This document shows positions 59,601 through 64,000 of a stretch of 64,000 bases of DNA, piece by piece. Numbering within the stretch: position 1 is the stretch's first letter; each line of letters starts with the position of its first letter. The stretch is from Actinostola sp. cb2023. Its lineage: Eukaryota > Cnidaria > Anthozoa > Actiniaria > Actinostolidae. The notes below the pieces were generated by a model. That model was not told the DNA's origin, did not search any database, and saw only the letters and a program-made list of their open reading frames with translations. The stretch lies in contig JAUJYZ010000876.1 of the NCBI GenBank assembly GCA_033675265.1, positions 62,001 to 126,000 of the forward strand, given 5' to 3'. The translations under genes were made by a program, and so were the position numbers.

Positions 59601-62600
59601 GACTTGTTTATCGATGTAATAGAAATTCGTTGAATGTACCACAAAGTGTGGATTAATAGGAGAACAGGTGGGCGATGACTTGTTTATCGATGTAATAGAA
59701 ATTCGTTGAATGTACCACAAAGTGTGGATTAATAGGAGAACAGGTGGGCGATGACTTGTTTATCGATGTAATAGAAATTCGTTGAATGTAGCACAAAGTG
59801 TGGATTAATAGGAGAACAGGTGGGCGGTGACATGTTTATCGATGTAATAGAAATTCCTTGAATGTACCACAAAGTGTGGATTAATAGGAGAACAGGTGGG
59901 CGGTGATATGTTTATCGATGTAATAGAAATTCGTTGAATGTAGCACAAAGTGTGGATTAATAGGAGAACAGGTGGGCGATGACATGTTTATCGATGTAAT
60001 AGAAATTCGTCGAATGTAGCACAAAGTGTGTGATATTAATAGGAGAACAGGTGGGCGATGACTTGTTTATCGATGTAATAGAAATTCGTTGAATGTACCA
60101 CAAAGTGTGGATTAATAGGAGAACAGGTGGGCGATGACTTGTTTATCGATGTAATAGAAATTCGTTGAATGTACCACAAAGTGTGGATTAATAGGAGAAC
60201 AGGTGGGCGATGACATGTTTATCGATGTAATAGAAATTCCTTGAACGTACCACAAAGTGTGGATTAATAGGAGAACAGGTGGGCGGTGACATGTTTATCG
60301 ATGTAATAGAAATTCGTTGAATGTAGCACAAAGTGTGGATTAATAGGAGAACATGTGGGCGATGACATGTTTATCGATGTAATAGAAATTCCTTGAATGT
60401 ACCACAAAGTGTGGATTAATAGGAGAACAGGTGGGCGGTGATATGTTTATCGATGTAATAGAAATTCGTTGAATGTAGCACAAAGTGTGGATTAATAGGA
60501 GAACAGGTGGGCGATGACATGTTTATCGATGTAATAGAAATTCGTCGAATGTAGCACAAAGTGTGGATATTAATAGGAGAACAGGTGGGCGATGACATGT
60601 TTATCGATGTAATAGAAATTCGTTGAATGAATGTACCACAAAGTGTGGATTAATAGGAGAACAGGTGGGCGATGACATGTTTATCGATGTAATAGAAATT
60701 CTTGAATGTACCACAAAGTGTGGATTAATAGGAGAACAGGTGGGCGATGACATGTTTATCGATGTAATAGAAATTCCTTGAACGTACCACAAAGTGTGGA
60801 TTAATAGGAGAACAGGTGGGCGGTGACATGTTTATCGATGTAATAGAAATTCGTTGAATGTAGCACAAAGTGTGGATTAATAGGAGAACATGTGGGCGAT
60901 GACATGTTTATCGATGTAATAGAAATTCGTTGAATGTAGCACAAAGTGTGGATTAATAGGAGAACAGGTGGGCGATGACATGTTTAGCGATGTAATAGAA
61001 ATTCGTTGAATGTACCACAAAGTGTGGATTAATAGGAGAACAGGTGGGCGATGACTTGTTTAGCGATGTAATAGAAATTCGTTGAATGTAGCACAAAGTG
61101 TGGATTAATAGGAGAACAGGTGGGCGATGACTGTTTAGCGATGTAATAGAAATTCGTTGAATGTAGCACAAAGTGTGGATTAATAGGAGAACAGGTGGGC
61201 GATGACTTGTTTATCGATGTAATAGAAATTCGTTGAATGTACCACAAAGTGTGGATTAATAGGAGAACAGGTGGGCGATGACTTGTTTATCGATGTAATA
61301 GAAATTCGTTGAATGTACCACAAAGTGTGGATTAATAGGAGAACAGGTGGGCGATGACTTGTTTATCGATGTAATAGAAATTCGTTGAATGTAGCACAAA
61401 GTGTGGATTAATAGGAGAACAGGTGGGCGGTGACATGTTTATCGATGTAATAGAAATTCGTTGAATGTACCACAAAGTGTGGATTAATAGGAGAACAGGT
61501 GGGCGATGACTTGTTTATCGATGTAATAGAAATTCGTTGAATGTACCACAAAGTGTGGATTAATAGGAGAACAGGTGGGCGATGACTTGTTTATCGATGT
61601 AATAGAAATTCGTTGAATGTACCACAAAGTGTGGATTAATAGGAGAACAGGTGGGCGATGACATGTTTATCGATGTAATAGAAATTCGTTGAATGTACCA
61701 CAAAGTGTGGATTAATAGGAGAACAGGTGGGCGGTGACATGTTTATCGATGTAATAGAAATTCGTTGAATGTAGCACAAAGTGTGGATTAATAGGAGAAC
61801 ATGTGGGCAATGACATGTTTATCGATGTAATAGAAATTCGTTGAATGTAGCACAAAGTGTGGATTAATAGGAGAACAGGTGGCCGATGACAAGTTTATCG
61901 ATGTAATAGAAATTCCTTGAATGTACCACAAAGTGTGGATTAATAGGAGAACAGGTGGGCGATGACATGTTTATCGATGTAATAGAAATTCCTTGAATGT
62001 ACCACAAAGTGTGGATTAATAGGAGAACAGGTGGGCGGTGATATGTTTATCGATGTAATAGAAATTCGTTGAATGTAGCACAAAGTGTGGATTAATAGGA
62101 GAACAGGTGGGCGATGACATGTTTATCGATGTAATAGAAATTCGTCGAATGTAGCACAAAGTGTGGATATTAATAGGAGAACAGGTGGGCGATGACTTGT
62201 TTATCGATGTAATAGAAATTCGTTGAATGTACCACAAAGTGTGGATTAATAGGAGAACAGGTGGGCGATGACTTGTTTATCGATGTAATAGAAATTCGTT
62301 GAATGTACCACAAAGTGTGGATTAATAGGAGAACAGGTGGGCGATGACATGTTTATCGATGTAATAGAAATTCCTTGAACGTACCACAAAGTGTGGATTA
62401 ATAGGAGAACAGGTGGGCGGTGACATGTTTATCGATGTAATAGAAATTCGTTGAATGTAGCACAAAGTGTGGATTAATAGGAGAACATGTGGGCAATGAC
62501 ATGTTTATCGATGTAATAGAAATTCGTTGAATGTAGCACAAAGTGTGGATTAATAGGAGAACAGGTGGCCGATGACAAGTTTATCGATGTAATAGAAATT

Positions 62601-63507
62601 CCTTGAATGTAGCACAAAGTGTGGATTAATAGGAGAACAGGTGGGCGATGACATGTTTATCGATGTAATATAAATTCCTTGAATGTACCACAAAGTGTGG
62701 ATTAATAGGAGAACAGGTGGGCGGTGATATGTTTATCGATGTAATAGAAATTCGTTGAATGTAGCACAAAGTGTGGATTAATAGGAGAACAGGTGGGCGA
62801 TGACATGTTTATCGATGTAATAGAAATTCGTCGAATGTAGCACAAAGTGTGGATATTAATAGGAGAACAGGTGGGCGATGACATGTTTATCGATGTAATA
62901 GAAATTCGTTGAATGTAGCACAAAGTGTGGATTAATAGGAGAACAGGTGGGCGATGACATGTTTATCGATGTAATAGAAATTCCTTGAATGTACCACAAA
63001 GTGTGGATTAATAGGAGAACAGGTGGGCGATGACATGTTTATCGATGTAATAGAAATTCCTTGAACGTACCACAAAGTGTGGATTAATAGGAGAACAGGT
63101 GGGCGGTGACATGTTTATCGATGTAATAGAAATTCGTTGAATGTAGCACAAAGTGTGGATTAATAGGAGAACATGTGGGCGATGACATGTTTATCGATGT
63201 AATAGAAATTCGTTGAATGTAGCACAAAGTGTGGATTAATAGGAGAACAGGTGGGCGATGACATGTTTAGCGATGTAATAGAAATTCGTTGAATGTACCA
63301 CAAAGTGTGGATTAATAGGAGAACAGGTGGGCGATGACTTGTTTAGCGATGTAATAGAAATTCGTTGAATGTAGCACAAAGTGTGGATTAATAGGAGAAC
63401 AGGTGGGCGATGACTTGTTTAGCGATGTAATAGAAATTCGTTGAATGTAGCACAAAGTGTGGATTAATAGGAGAACAGGTGGGCGATGACTTGTTTATCG
63501 ATGTAAT
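56580..63507 (+). repeat. 76-bp satellite array, about 91 copies, made from an exon-intron junction
   Basis: Unit: gaaattcgttgaatgtacc, acaaagtgtggattaatagg, agaacag|gtgggcgatgactt and gtttatcgatgtaata. The first unit is the real exon end and donor (56580-56655). Every later unit repeats 46 bp of coding-derived sequence and a CAG|GTGGGC 5' splice site. Variants (gacatg/gacttg, ttatcg/ttagcg, gtacc/gtagc, ggtgac, ccttgaa, acatgtgg) recur in blocks, showing higher-order duplication. 76 is not a multiple of 3, and each unit carries TGA in cgttgaatg, so the copies are non-coding. The minus-strand frames across the array are artefacts. Confidence 0.97.
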
Positions 63508-63774
63508 GCGGATGGAATAAATGGCCGCATTTCCTCTGTACTGATTCAGTTGCTATTAAACACGTGACCAAGCATACGTGACGAGACCGATTGGTAGCAT
63601 GTGAAATGTTGTTATGAAGTATCGTTTGTCGTAATGATGGTGACGTCATAATAGCACTGCTCATGTGTTAAAACAAACTAACAAACAAACAATCGACATT
63701 ACCCATGCTCCCTTTCGGTCTTTCCGCATAGACGTCTATTGAAACAGTTGTGTATAACCATTACTTTGTACCAG
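63508..63774. other. End of the array-bearing intron
   Basis: Unique sequence between the array and the next exon. It contains tgacgtca and the acceptor tttgtaccag. No additional exon seen. Confidence 0.6.
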
Positions 63775-63951
63775 GACGCCATGGGACACGCTATTGGGGA
63801 CTGGGACAACGACGGGCGTCTCGACTGGTTCTCTTCGGCTATATTTCACAATCGTACAGATTGTTCTGTAGTGGGGTGTGTCTTTGGCAGTGGCGGTAAT
63901 AGGCTGTATCGTAACCAAGGCAACAAGAAGTTCGAGGACGCTACTGACAAG
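63775..63951 (+). CDS. CRTAC1-like gene, FG-GAP exon after the array
   Basis: 177 bp (59 codons), acceptor ctttgtaccag, donor gtagag, phase 0-0. Reads DAMGHAIGDWDNDGRLDWF, then FHNRTDCSVVGCVF, GGNRLYRNQGNKKFEDATDK. Fourth calcium loop (DWDNDGRLD), followed by LYRNxGxxxFED, the standard link to the next repeat. It joins in frame to the exon at 56497-56625, showing that the 7.1-kb intron with the array interrupts one continuous protein. Confidence 0.92.
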
Positions 63952-64000
63952 GTAGAGTTAACTCGTGGACTAGATGGCCAGCAGCAGAGGGCATTCTAAT

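Larger units (their letters stand above)
49972..63951 (+). other. CRTAC1/ASPIC-UnbV-type FG-GAP gene (span as seen, open at 3' end)
   Basis: Exons at 54011, 55347, 55488, 56497 and 63775 join without a frame break (phases 1-0, 0-2, 2-0, 0-0, 0-0). They encode repeated FG-GAP/VCBS modules with Ca-binding DxDxDG loops: DVDQDGDLDLYV, DFDKDGFLDIYV, DFDDDGWPELLV and DWDNDGRLDWF. Such proteins are secreted or extracellular beta-propeller-like proteins, of which cartilage acidic protein 1 is the known animal member. The gene continues past the window end through a gtagag donor. Confidence 0.85.

Noticed and set aside
56580..63507. Possible CRISPR-like array because of regular spacing.
   Set aside because: Units are contiguous 76-bp tandem copies without unique spacers, in an animal intron.
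56794..63664. Many minus-strand frames with HFVVHSTNFYYIDK-like repeats.
   Set aside because: Artefacts of the 76-bp array; the plus strand carries the real exon-derived unit.

Overview
The window looks like animal (metazoan) nuclear DNA: AT-rich, no operons, short exons with GT-AG introns, secreted extracellular-domain proteins, dense microsatellites and minisatellites, and many decayed retrotransposons and foldback elements. The mix (tyrosine-recombinase retrotransposons, a Penelope-type GIY-YIG remnant, several LINE remnants, an alpha-kinase relic, leucine-rich-repeat exons of 72 bp) suits a marine invertebrate, possibly a cnidarian, but the phylum cannot be fixed from sequence alone.

Layout. 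1-11.8 kb holds no gene I can support; it contains LINE and Penelope remnants, a 60-65 bp minisatellite (3.84-4.59 kb), several foldback/TIR elements and a 785-bp hAT-like element (9.39-10.17 kb). From 12.5 to 37.6 kb, on the minus strand, lies a leucine-rich-repeat (LRR) gene: a cysteine-rich N-cap exon (37463-37589), one divergent LRR exon, then 15 near-identical LRR exons (fourteen of 72 bp, one of 75 bp), all phase 2-2, plus one broken half exon. The 3' end lies below 12.5 kb or outside the window. A phase-1 signal-peptide exon at 45784-45946 (minus) is phase-compatible with the N-cap exon and is the best candidate first exon. Two plus-strand tyrosine-recombinase retrotransposons (about 16.4-20.1 kb, decayed; 29774-34460, with an intact recombinase frame) sit antisense in its introns, with (ACAG)n and (GATA)n arrays, tRNA-like sequences, a U6 snRNA fragment and LINE pieces.

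37.6-49.9 kb is repeat-rich: a 2.4-kb inverted duplication enclosing a dead alpha-kinase domain (39.6-42.0 kb), 9-bp and 13-bp minisatellites, and several foldback elements.

49.97 kb to the end holds a plus-strand gene for a secreted FG-GAP/VCBS protein of the CRTAC1/ASPIC-UnbV type. Five exons join in phase with four DxDxDG-type calcium motifs; a signal-peptide exon at 49972 probably starts it, but the phases show that at least one connecting exon is missing. Its last intron in view contains a 6.9-kb array of about 91 copies of a 76-bp unit made from the 3' end of the preceding exon plus its 5' splice site.

The two most notable items are the LRR exon cassette array, whose variation falls on the predicted ligand-facing positions, and the tandem amplification of an exon-intron junction in the CRTAC1-like gene.
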